A program made the position numbers and the translations under genes. A DNA stretch of 64,000 nt. Origin: Poronia punctata. Taxonomy: Eukaryota > Ascomycota > Sordariomycetes > Xylariales > Xylariaceae. The stretch spans positions 62,001 to 126,000 of the forward strand of contig MU401553.1 of the NCBI GenBank assembly GCA_022579005.1, given 5' to 3'. Under the pieces are notes generated by a model, which saw nothing but the letters and a program-made list of their open reading frames with translations, searched no databases and was not told where the DNA came from. Below are positions 12,018-22,374 of the stretch, piece after piece. Each line of letters begins with the position of its first letter. Within the stretch, counting starts at the first letter, position 1.

Positions 12018-15000
12018 TAGGGACCGGTTTTAGTTATGAGACGATTTGTTTTCCTTCCTCTGTTGCATTAGGTAGTGTACTTTTAGAAAAAAACTGATAA
12101 TAATAGAAATAAATGAAATATCTACCCAACGTTCGTGTAGTTTAATTATCGTGACAGGCTAGAAGGGGTGCGACATGAATGAAAATAGTCCAAGGCGATT
12201 TTGTACATACCTAACCTAACCTACCCTTGGTAAGCGATGATGATATAGGTGATATCTAATTATGAGATATACTACACTTACACTAAACTACTTCGTACAT
12301 GGCATCTTTCCCGAATAGCTTTCGGGGATGGAAGATCGAAAGATGAGAATCGGGAAAGGGAAAAAGGAAAAGGGGATCAAAAAAGGAAACAAAAAAATCA
12401 GGAATACCACCTTGAAAAAATAAGCAAGAAAAGACGTTGTTAAAAAAATAAAAAAATAAAAACCACCCTTCCCTCATCAATTCCCGGGAACGGCCAGTTC
12501 TAGACGTTGCGTTTTGTGTTTTGTCTTACCAAAGCATTACATACCACCATGATACATTTATCAACTTGGAGGAAGAACAAGAAGATATTAGAGAGTAAGA
12601 GAGTGTGTGTGTGTTGCAGATGTTAATGGTGCAGTTACATCTTGTCAATTTAGCTGCATATGCAAATCCCTAGTCTCATGTAAAGGGTATCTAGGGAGGT
12701 ATAACATCTTTTCCCATGCTTACATACTACTACCCTACCCTATCTACATGCATAATGAAGCGTTTTTTTTTAATTCAGCTAAGGCATGTAGGTAGGTACC
12801 TAAGTCAACATCAGACAGACAGACGGTGAATAGACGGATTACTACCTTATGTTATTTACCTACCTAGTCTAAGCGAGATGCAAGCAAAAATGCTTCAATG
12901 TCGTATTGCAGGTTGCCTTGCTTTGGAGGGGGAAGGGGGGGAAAGGAGACAGACGAACAGCTCCAGATATCTAGCCTAGGATAGGAGGAAGCTTGCGAGC
13001 AAGGGGTGGGTAGGTATTGGATGGGGGAAAAGCACGATGACAGTGCGCACCTAACCTTACAGGTCAAATAGATTAATCCTTTATATCATGCTTTTTAACC
13101 TTACATGATTAGACTGACGTGCAGGAGTACGAGCGGCTTGAATAGTAGCGGTACCTAGCAGTCTGCAGTCAGACCCAGGAATAAATGAGATACCTTATGT
13201 GAATATAGCTAGGTACATACCGTAAACCTAGTCTGATGTTGAGTGTTGCCCTGTAACCCTCCCCCGAGATATACTTAGGTAAGTCTGAAAAACTAAAGCT
13301 TTTGTCGGCGCGGGAGCACAACGTCGGCATACCGTGATGACGGCGGAAGACCCGGTACCAGCCAGCGCCCGGTCGGGTATATTACGGTCCGGACTAAAAA
13401 AGATAACTAGTGAGTTATCTGGTCTATCTAACCTGTGAGAGAGAGAGAGATATGAATAGGTATGAGCGAGCGGGGTCTTTGAGTTTCCTGGACACATTTC
13501 CCGGAGATCCACCGTCAAACCCCGGATTCCCCGATACGTCCTTGCCGTTCCCCACGGGCATGCATTTTCGTTGGGTTTTTAAGGGCTTGGTTTGATTAAT
13601 GATGCGCTGCCAGGTCATAATATAACAGGTAGGTATCTGATATGTGGACTTCATGTAAGTAGGTAAGGTAGGTAGGTACCTTATGCCAACGGTCTTTTCT
13701 TTTCTTTTTCTTTTTGGTTTTCCGCGTTCCGATAATCAGCTATTCTAACCTACTCTACCTAATAGCGAGCCTACCCATGACCACCGTTGCCAAAAAGAAA
13801 AATATATACCGCACCCGCCCTCTCCAACCTCCCCCAGCGGCATCGTCTGATTTCAATAGATTGTTCATGTTTTCCTTTTCGACGCTATGTATGCAAGTAG
13901 AACTAACATACATACACATACTCTTTTTTTTTTCTTTCCCCGTTTTAATATCCCCGGTGCATGTCGCGCGACGGACATGCGTGTGTGTAGAAGGGGGAAA
14001 AAATAACTCCACCCGGCAAATGTAGTCGTTAACTAATTCGTTCTAGACTGGGGGCACATACAGTACATGCCCTACATGGGTTTTTGCAGCTTTGGATGTG
14101 TTCTGTTTCTCCACTATGGAGATAGGCATAACATCTGTTGTGGAACAGAAGAAACTTTGTTTTTTTTTCCATGTACAGACCCGGCTAGGCTCCGCTGGGT
14201 AGGGTAGGATAGGATGGTAAGGTTTGGCCCCCGGGGGGTAATGAGATAAGATGTTGCTTTTTTCTTCTTTGTTTCCCCCCAAAAAACCCCCCTCTTAATT
14301 ACGAAATATGATACTTTCAGAAGGACGAGAGGGTGGAAGAAAAAAAACGTGGCTAGACGTCATGCGTGATGGCATCTAATTTTTTTTCTTTTTTTTTGAA
14401 ATCCCCCGAGCGAGTAGCGTTGCTACGTCGTACAAAACTCCCTTGCCTTGTCTTGCCTTCGCCTTGCCTTGCCTCGCGTGTATAGGTAGGTAGGTATCCC
14501 CTACCATTTTTGTGGCTGTGATAGCAATTGGTTGACGTCTGTTTCTAAAGTTGGGGTCCCACGGCGCGGGGATCTTCTCCGGGAACAACACGGACTTTCT
14601 ATCTACATATGTTGACAAATGCGAAGGGGGGCCCTGAAAATGACTGGTCTCGTGGGGTTTTTCTGGTTCCCCGGTTTATGGGGCAGGGGAAAGCCGGTGC
14701 ATATGACATATGTATGTTGGTTCTGTGGTTTTGAGGAAACTGTCATGTCATACATCAAGATAGATATACGAGGTTGTTGATGTTGCGTTGCCATATACCG
14801 GGGTCCTGGGGGGCTCTTTTGCCGGTCACTCAGCCGCCACCCCTGTCCCTTTTTTTTTTTTTTTTGCTTTTCTGTTCTGGTACGGTAACCTGATCTGCGA
14901 TATCGGAGGGATATGTGATAGTGGATGGGGGTAGTAAGCGAGTGAGTGAAGATGTGGTAGGCGTCATTGTGCGCGACATGTTAGTTTTGAAAAGGTCTCA

Positions 15001-15339
15001 TGGAGAGATGGAAAGAGCGAGGGGTGAGAGCTTCAGTATAAGCTTACGATGGTTTGGTAGTATATTTATTTATTATGGTCAAATCATAGGTAGATCACAA
15101 GTTCTCATAAGGGATAGAATGAAATTATATCAAAAGGTGGCGAGTGAGGTGGAATTTGAAAAGCTCTTCTGATGATTTCCGTGTAATCAACGGTAGTTTT
15201 CATGTAATCAAAGATATATGTATGTAATATGCGCTTTTGACCGGTGCCCTGCAATCCCGAAATCAATTTTTTTTTTTTAAAAAGACACAAAATGTTTGTA
15301 CTCTTAGTAAGAGGTAGGTACATCCAGTGAACCTTGTAA

Positions 15340-15543
15340 TCATGATGACTCGCCAAATGCTTTCCGCCGATCGGCCTGTACTTTGTAAAAGTTCTGAGGC
15401 TCCAGTGCCATGTTCATATCTATCGCCGATGTTCGCCTGGAATACGCGTCGCGCAGGACAGAGCCGCGGATGGTAGGGATGATGCTCGCGCCGCTGAGGG
15501 AGAGGAGTGTGGTTGTGAAGAGGAGTATGTTTGAGATTTGCAT
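15340..15543 (-). CDS. Candidate small secreted peptide precursor, cysteine-free (67 residues)
   Basis: A single open frame of 67 codons reads MQISNILLFTTTLLSLSGAS at its start: a short polar N-end, a leucine/threonine-rich hydrophobic core and a small-residue cleavage region (SGA), typical of a signal peptide. The mature part has no cysteine but has basic pairs (SRR and DRRK) that Kex2-type proteases could cut, as in secreted peptide precursors. Codon third positions are visibly GC-rich (CTC, CCC, ATC, GGC), unlike the AT-rich surroundings, and the start context is CAAAATG. No family is recognised. It could be an orphan secreted peptide or effector-like protein. A chance frame cannot be excluded because of its size. 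Confidence 0.45.
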   Translation of the reverse strand: MQISNILLFTTTLLSLSGASIIPTIRGSVLRDAYSRRTSAIDMNMALEPQNFYKVQADRRKAFGESS

Positions 15544-16777
15544 TTTGAAAAAGATATATATGGATTCGGTTGGTGTCGAATGTATGGTGAAGAGTATTAT
15601 TAGATGAGAGGCTCGCTCCTTTCTATACTGTAGTTTGTAAGGAATGAATTGGGAGTTTCGGTAACTCTGAATGAGTGGGTAAATCTAAGTAAGTGTCCGT
15701 CTAAGAAGCAGAGTGAAAGTGGAAGTAAGTAAGAGAACAAAGTAAGTGATGAAATCAACAGTAAAAAGAGAATCAGTTTGTATGAAAATAGACATGGGTG
15801 GACCGCGGGCTGGCGAGATGGGAACGGGACCTTATATCTCCCATTATGCTCTTTGAGGGTCAAATACGTAGGTACATATTCGGCTATGTTGGCCGCCTCC
15901 TTCTTCCCTTTCAAGGGTACTACTAATAAACCAGGAGCTTTGTTGAAACGTTGTGTTGCCTTCAAGTCTTGTTCATCCTTTGAGGTTTGAGGTTGGCTAC
16001 GTCAGGGTATCTCACGGTTGAATGCTGTGTTACAAAGCCACAGTGTCGTCATGGGTCCTTTGACGGAAACAATGGCCTATGCAGAAATAAAAAGGTTTAT
16101 ATGCAGTTTCAACTAGGGGAGAGATATAAAGGTATATTGTAGATGTATCGGTGTTTGGGCGTCAAAAACTGGGACTGGCTTATGTATTCACTCATCTTGT
16201 ACTTGCGCAATCAAGCCTATGCAGTCTGTCGGTCAGGCACCACGATCTTTTAAGAACATAAGAACATAAGCTGATACTGCTTGTGACTGAAGCCTTATGG
16301 GGAGGCAATAGTACCCAAAGCTATCACAGCTGACGGAAGTTCCGTGATAGGGTGGTATGAGGTGCGAGTTCGATGCCGCTGCCATATCATATCCATACGT
16401 CGGCTTTGGGTTATCGGGCTCTTTTTAGTACACGCTCTTCATACGATGTTGATAGAGCCGCATCCTGTCGGGTATCCTCCGTGCCAAAGCACTTCTATGC
16501 TACAGCGTCTTCTTCAAATCGCACCCACTCAGGCTTGAAAAGTCGGTGGCGCATCGGGCTAAACCGCTCGCGTTATAAAATGTCTTCCGAGGATTGTATA
16601 GACTATCTGTATCACTAGATATGGTATCAGCGACATGTTGAGACGAAGTGTGCGCGTTTCGGATCCATGGCAATGATAATAACCAGCCACGGAGTCTTCC
16701 CCAGCCCTAGCCTTACAGCTAGGTTAACTTACTCCGCCAGATAATGGATCCCGCTCACAACGTTGGGCTGCCTGGTG
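15544..16777. other. Intergenic, no supportable gene
   Basis: This contains the presumed upstream region of the small minus-strand peptide gene. An open frame of about 120 codons on the minus strand (15600-15965) is phenylalanine- and leucine-rich, has no recognisable domain and overlaps that leader, so it is not called. Nothing else was recognised. Confidence 0.45.
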
Positions 16778-17295
16778 ATGGCTGGTATATCAGTAAATGC
16801 GCTGTCGATCCCAGCAATGAAAGACGGGTTATTAAGCACACTGGCCGAGTCCACCACAGACAGCCTGGATGATATTCTCGATCCAATCATCGGCCCCACC
16901 GACAGCATACCGGTAGATGGTTTCCCCAGCCCAGTAATTGGTTCAACCGGCAGCAATTCAACAAGTGTACTCCCTTGTGACTTTAGCCAGAATTTCTGTG
17001 TCGTGAGTTGCATGGGAGAGTGCATATAAAAGTCTCAAGAGGTGAGCACTAGGGGTAGACCCCGTCCCGACTATAAGACACACTGGCTAACTCGTTGCTA
17101 TCATCGTAACAGTGCTCGGACTGCATGTCTCCTTGCTGTAAGCTAACACACTCCGAATTCCCGCTGGGACTGGTTCTAATGTTGTCTGTGATTTTAGATG
17201 ATGAGAATAGCTGCGATAAAGACGCGACAATGGAGAAAGAAGGACGAAGAAGAAGGGGGGGCGGAAAGGCAGCAAAAGACCTGAAGCGGACGTAG
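16778..17295 (+). CDS. Tentative small cysteine-rich protein, three exons (start uncertain)
   Basis: Proposed exons are 16778-17002, 17113-17137 and 17198-17295, giving 115 residues. Donors are GTGAGT and GTAAGC. Acceptors are AACAG and TTTTAG, the second preceded by a CTAAT branch-like site. Splicing yields a compact cysteine cluster: CDFSQNFCV, then CSDCMSPC, then YDENSCDKD, six cysteines spaced 6-1-2-3-6, followed by a basic tail (GRRRR..KDLKR). The N-terminal half is Ser/Asp/Pro-rich. Hydrophobic residues just upstream in frame (IPLTTLGCLVMAG, ending VNA) would make a good signal peptide, but no in-frame ATG precedes them: a stop lies at 16742 and an ATG one frame off at 16744. The gene may therefore be broken, mis-sequenced or use another first exon. 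No family is recognised. Confidence 0.33.
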
Positions 17296-17543
17296 TTATC
17301 ATATCCGACGAAGAGGAAGACGGCGACCCGAAGAAGCACTTGAGACCCGAGACTCACGGCTTCCTGGGTCCTGATCTATCTTGGCGGTAAAGCAAAGCCA
17401 TCTGATGGATTTGTCGGTGAAGAGAAGAGAGGAAAGACGGGATAAGCGCATTGATAACTTGTAAGGCACGCTTGATACCTAGACTCTCCTTACTATATTT
17501 GTAGTATGAGAAAAATAGTTTGGAGACATAGGGTACATAGGTT

Positions 17544-17578
<35 letters not shown>

Positions 17579-20500
17579 TGATTGCTTGTCCGGCACTTCA
17601 ACATAACCTTGATGTTTGCAGTTTGAGATTCCTGTCTGTCTGCTCCTCGAGGACATATCGTCCGCCATGCAGGATTACCAGTAGCTACAGAAGAGTCAAA
17701 CTACGATGAAAGCCTGGGTACAAGGACAAAATAATGCTAGCTCGTATACCTGCCCATCTATCCCATCTAACCTAGTGGGTGGTGGACGTCCAAGGCGCGG
17801 GTGTTTGATCATGGTCTGATGTACACGTACGTACCATCAACTTTACTGTTTACTCGTAGGCTATAACTCGCAAACACCAGCTCATTCTCCGCTGAAGATC
17901 TGGCATAAACAATAAATGCGAATGACTTGACAAAATTAGCCATGAATGAAGTCTATTGTAACAGCATTTTTATCTTGTAATAGGACAAGCAAGCTTTGGT
18001 CAATGCAATCAGACTGTCTCTTTCCACACATCACATTGACACTGGAAAAGGAGTCACAAACAGCCATTGTGTGGCTTCTCTCAATACTCGTACTCGTAAC
18101 TGCCCCAGCCCCAGCCCCACTTCAATTTCCGCCGGTGCACCTGCCAACCAACCTGCCAACCAACCTGCCAACGCCGCGGGTATAAGTTCTCCGTCTCCCT
18201 TCAAACAATCTTGTTCCTCTTCTCTTCCTTTTTTCTTTCCTCATCCTAGTGCACGGGCTTTACGCGTCACAATGAGGAGCAATCCGAGTGCGTGTTTTTG
18301 CTAGTTGAAAACTATACTATGACCACTCCTACTTGGCTTTATTGCCGGGTAGGGAATTTTTGGAAAAACAAAGTACGAACGAACTTTCTGTGTTCTTTTC
18401 ATTGCCATTTATCCCTATGTGGATGGTGGTGAAGAAGAGATTTGTCTGATATTAAGCAGGTGAGGGAGAGAGCCTTGGGGAAATTGACATGTGTGTCATG
18501 TATTTAATTGGTATTGTAATGATGACGGTGGCGAGAGTTGAGATGGGGTTCCAAGGTCTAGACACGTTGCATGCGTGTCCTTGGTATTTTTATTATTCCT
18601 ACAAAGCAACCGGTAGGCAATGATATGATCGTTGCCATGTTCTCTTTGAATTTGTTCAAACGAAACGGCACCTACAGGTACCTTCCTTCTCCGTGTACTT
18701 GTATATGCCACGCATCCGGCTACCCGCGTATGTTTCTAGAAACTCTGGATATCCGGCTAGATGCCGAGATATTACCAAGATTTGGGTAAAACAAAAGAGA
18801 GGACAAAGAGTGTGGGGAGGTCGAGGTTGCTAATCACAAGTCGGACTACCTAATAATGTCACCCCTACGAATACGTATGTGTACTCGTAGGTGGTGTTGG
18901 AGGTGTTGCTATGTGTGCTCTCAGATAAAACTTCAAATTCCAGCTTCGAGGGGTTGAGACGAAATGCTCACGGTGAGAATACAAACTATTATTTATCTAC
19001 TAGGTATCGATAGCGACTTCGACTTTCATCAATGTTGCAATGTACACGTTCAAACAGGTAGACAAGAAGTGTTTAGGCCAAAACGATAAAATCATTCCAA
19101 ACGTGGAAAGGATCGTGGCTCCAAGATGTTGATGCGACGCGGCAACTATTCCGTATATGGCTTCTGGCGTGAAAACAATACTTGGCACCACTGCAGTTTT
19201 GAGATCTTCAGGGATGGTAGATTTGGATTTAGTGGATCGACCATGCAAGGGGAGAAGGGGATGAACAAGGTATTCCTGTAGGAAAATATTCAATTACCTA
19301 CAGGTACGGTCGCAGTTACCAGTAGGTAGCAGCAATCTTATCATTGAAATATTTTGGTGTATTGTGTAAATTGCAAACTCACAAGAAGGGATGGTTTCAC
19401 ATATAATTGTTCTTTAGTAGCAATTAACAGAAAGCATGTTGCTTTTAGTCCATGTTGGCGACGGCGTGATGACTTGGGTAAATTTTTCTTTGGTTTAGCG
19501 TTACATCATTGTTGCCGTGCTATTACCCCCCGGCACTGCCCGGTCCCTCTCCCATGGAAGTTCCCAACTCCCGTCTTACCGCAGCATACCCGTGCAGGAT
19601 CGCAGCAGCAGAGGTGGATTTCAGGATTCAGGCACATGCGTTATCCGGGAAGGGTTCGATACTATAGTACAAGATAAATAACAACGATGATGACACCAAG
19701 ACCTATAAGAAATTCTGGGTTGAATACGAAACTTCCAAGTTTGAATCTCACCTGATTCTCAAGAACAAAGGCGCTGGGCAATGCGGCTGTGCAGGGTACA
19801 CAATATTGGCTGGCCAATAGGATAGGGGCTTTGGCTAGCACGGCTTACTTGAGCAGATTTGATTGAACCCCTATTGACTTGGAAAGATGAGCGCAGTGTA
19901 GGTGAGCTAGTTGTGTATATCTATCCATGGTGTACTGATGAAGTACCTTGAGATTGAAATACCTGTACAATGGTCTTTTCGGTACTTGAAGAGTACTTTT
20001 GTCTCTTGCACTATCTGTTCCGGCGTAGGAATTTCATAGACCAACTGATCCCCATCTTGAACTTTGTGTACATTTTTAGCCAGTATAGACTACTGTGTAG
20101 GTAGTGTTTGACCTATCCAAGCCATCACTTGACCTAGATTAGACGCCTTTCTCTCGTCTTGTGCAGCCGTCACTCGTTCAATTAGGTCGTCCACTGGTTT
20201 CCATTCCCACCTGAGTCGCTCATTCATTGTCTGGGGCAACTTGGCGCCGAACTTGGAATACTGCCGCCATTCCGATCTCTCTCTCCTAATATTTGTTAGT
20301 TCCTAGGTTAGCCTACTGTTTTTCCTTTGGCATTGTCCAAGGCTTATACATTCGTTTGCTGCTGACCGTTGACATCGCCCCAGGTCCGAACAAGTACCAC
20401 ATAATAGGAACCAACTACGACATCGCGCTCTTCCCCCACTGCTCTTGCAGCGTTACCTACATTTATCGTGTATTTACTGATAGGCTCGAGTAAAGACGAA

Positions 20501-20689
20501 TAATTCAGACAAGATATCGGTTCGGTTCGAGTCGGCTCACTTTGCCGCTTTCGATGATACCATCAACGTAAAAACATATTTCTATCGTTTCCGCTTGATC
20601 GACCGAATTCTGGCAATCGAGTTTATCGGTCGCCCCTTTGCGACGTATAATCAACGTCACCTCGCCGAAAGAGGAACCTATTCGTTATA
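17296..20689. other. Intergenic, repeats only
   Basis: No gene is supported. The stretch contains an (ATG)11 microsatellite at 17544-17576, a 12-bp CTGCCAACCAAC repeat in three copies at about 18141-18172, and scattered TACTCGTA words. It should include the promoter of the GH76 gene starting at 20690. Short frames (for example 19000-19293 minus and 19354-19677 plus) show nothing recognisable. Confidence 0.45.
17544..17576. repeat. (ATG)11 trinucleotide microsatellite
   Basis: Eleven uninterrupted ATG/GAT units lie outside any credible gene. On the minus strand this would read as poly-isoleucine, which argues against coding. Confidence 0.9.
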
Positions 20690-22374
20690 ATGGTGAGGTT
20701 ACCAACCACACTGTTGGCCACTTGCGGCCTCCTTTTCCAGGGAGTCCTTGGTGCGCTCGAAGTAAATCTAGATGACCAAGGTTCGTATTCGGCACCTTCC
20801 GGCGATACGCACCACCGAACCATATTCCATCCTGTCATGCATTGCGCGACGGGCCGTATCGCTTCGTGGAAGTGGACTGCTAACGGGTATAAACCTATCA
20901 GAATCGATCAAGAAAGCTGCTGCGCTTGTTGCCGAAGACCTCCTCACCTTCTACCACGGCGATGAACCTGGCTGGGTTCCAGGTATCCTGCCCGGACCTC
21001 CTCCCGATGGCGATTACTACTGGTGGCAGGGCGGTGCCATGTGGGGTGCATTATTAGATTACCGACATACCATGGGCAACAAGAAATACGACGATATAAT
21101 ATCCGAAGCACTTCTGTTCCAGGTTGGACCCGATCGCGACTTTATGCCCCCCAACTGGACTGCCTCGATGGGTAACGACGACCAGGCCTTCTGGGCTTTT
21201 GCCAGTCTTCTGGCCGCCGAGACGGGATTTACGGACCCTCCCCCGGATCAACCGCAATGGCTTGCTCTGGCTCAGGCCGTTTTCAACGAACAAACCCACA
21301 TGGACCGACGAGTGTCGGGCGGTGATTGCGATTGGGGTCTGCGATGGCAGGTTTACAGTACAAACAATGGCTTCGACTATATCAATAGTATGTGTTTTCC
21401 CGTTCGTCGTGCTCATTTTGCCAAAAAGGATGCGGTCTGACCTTTGTGCTTTGCAGCTGTCGCAAATGCTTGCTACTTCAACATGGGCGCCCGACTTGCC
21501 CGCTACACAGAAAACACGACATATGGTGACCTTGCCGAGAAAACCTGGGATCTCATGTGGAGACTGGGCTACATTACGCACGACTTCGACGTCTACGACG
21601 GTGCCCATTTGCCAGACTGCAAGGAGATTAACGTAGCCAAGTTTTCTTACAATGCTGCCATGATCTTGCAGGGAACTGCGTACATGTATAATGCGGTACG
21701 TCCCTTATTTTCTTTTCCGGGCCGACGCGTTATACTGGCTTCTGCCTGTCATGTCCACTATCTTTATCCACCTTGGCGCGACTGGCTGACTCTGTACTGA
21801 CGTAATTCGGGCGAAATAGACTGGTGGTAATTCGACATGGAAAGAGCGATTAGACGGCATGACCCAGGGCATCAAACGTGTCTTCTTTCCCAAAGGCATC
21901 GCATTCGAACCTGCTTGCGAACCGGCTGTCTGCAACTCTGACATGGAATCTTACCGAGGTTACCTGCACCGGTGGATGGCCAATGCAGTCCAACTTGCGC
22001 CATATCTTTACGATGAGATCATGCCGACGCTCAGGACGTCGGCAGAGGCCGCTGTAAAGCAATGTACTGGCGGTGACAATGGCCGCATGTGTGGTTTCCA
22101 TTGGACGAGCGGGCAATACGATGGACTACAGGGCGCCAGTTTACAGATGAATGTGCTCGGTGCACTGACGGCTCTGATAATGCCGTCCACACCAGCTCCG
22201 CTAACCAATGGAACGGGTGGTACGTCACAGGGTGATGTCAACGCTGGTCAGGCCAAGACAGAATTGCCAACGTTTGCCCCTATCACTACTGGTGATAAGG
22301 CTGGCGCCAGTATTATTACGATACTCGTCGTAACCGGTGCTCTATCGGCCTTTGCATGGATGAGCATAGACTGA
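20690..22374 (+). CDS. GPI-anchored GH76 wall enzyme (DFG5/DCW1-like, endo-1,6-alpha-mannosidase family)
   Basis: Exons are 20690-20780, 20902-21387, 21457-21695 and 21820-22374, giving 456 residues. A signal peptide (MVRLPTTLLATCGLLFQGVLG) is followed by LEVNLDDQESIKKAA across the first splice junction, the usual start of the family. The GH76 core has YYWWQGGAMWGALLDY, the catalytic pair in GNDDQAFW (Asp123-124), NGFDYINTVANAC across intron 2, and EINVAKFSYNAAMILQG. The tail is Thr/Gly-rich and ends in a hydrophobic segment (ASIITILVVTGALSAFAW) fitting a GPI signal. By family knowledge, DFG5/DCW1 proteins act at the plasma membrane and wall, linking GPI-mannoproteins to wall glycan through the GPI-core mannan. 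The first donor is GTTCGT, a weak donor, but its branch site (GCTAAC) and acceptor (ATCAG) are good and the joined frame matches the family. The length is normal. Confidence 0.9.

Larger units (their letters stand above)
2759..15339. other. Long gene-poor intergenic region (about 12.5 kb)
   Basis: I see no supportable protein-coding gene. Open frames are at most about 130 residues, are low in complexity, lack family resemblance and are not linked by plausible splice sites. The DNA is rich in homopolymers, dinucleotide and tetranucleotide runs and the word TACCTA/TAGGTA, for example around 5316, 7300, 8160, 9829, 11141, 11561, 12786, 13655 and 14484. No terminal inverted repeats, long terminal repeats or transposase-like frames were recognised, so a dead transposon cannot be named. 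Non-coding RNA genes could be present unseen. Confidence 0.5.

Noticed and set aside
12205..12225. CCTAACCTAACCTACC resembling a telomeric repeat
   Set aside because: Too short and the wrong unit (fungal telomeres are usually CCCTAA); it is part of the common TACCTA/CCTAAC intergenic words.
15600..15965. 121-codon open frame on the minus strand
   Set aside because: Low complexity, no recognisable domain and it overlaps the likely leader of the small peptide gene.
17220..17391. Frame reading DVVIISDEEED, like a SUMO-interacting motif
   Set aside because: It has no start codon or compatible acceptor, and overlaps the better-supported cysteine-rich exon in another frame.
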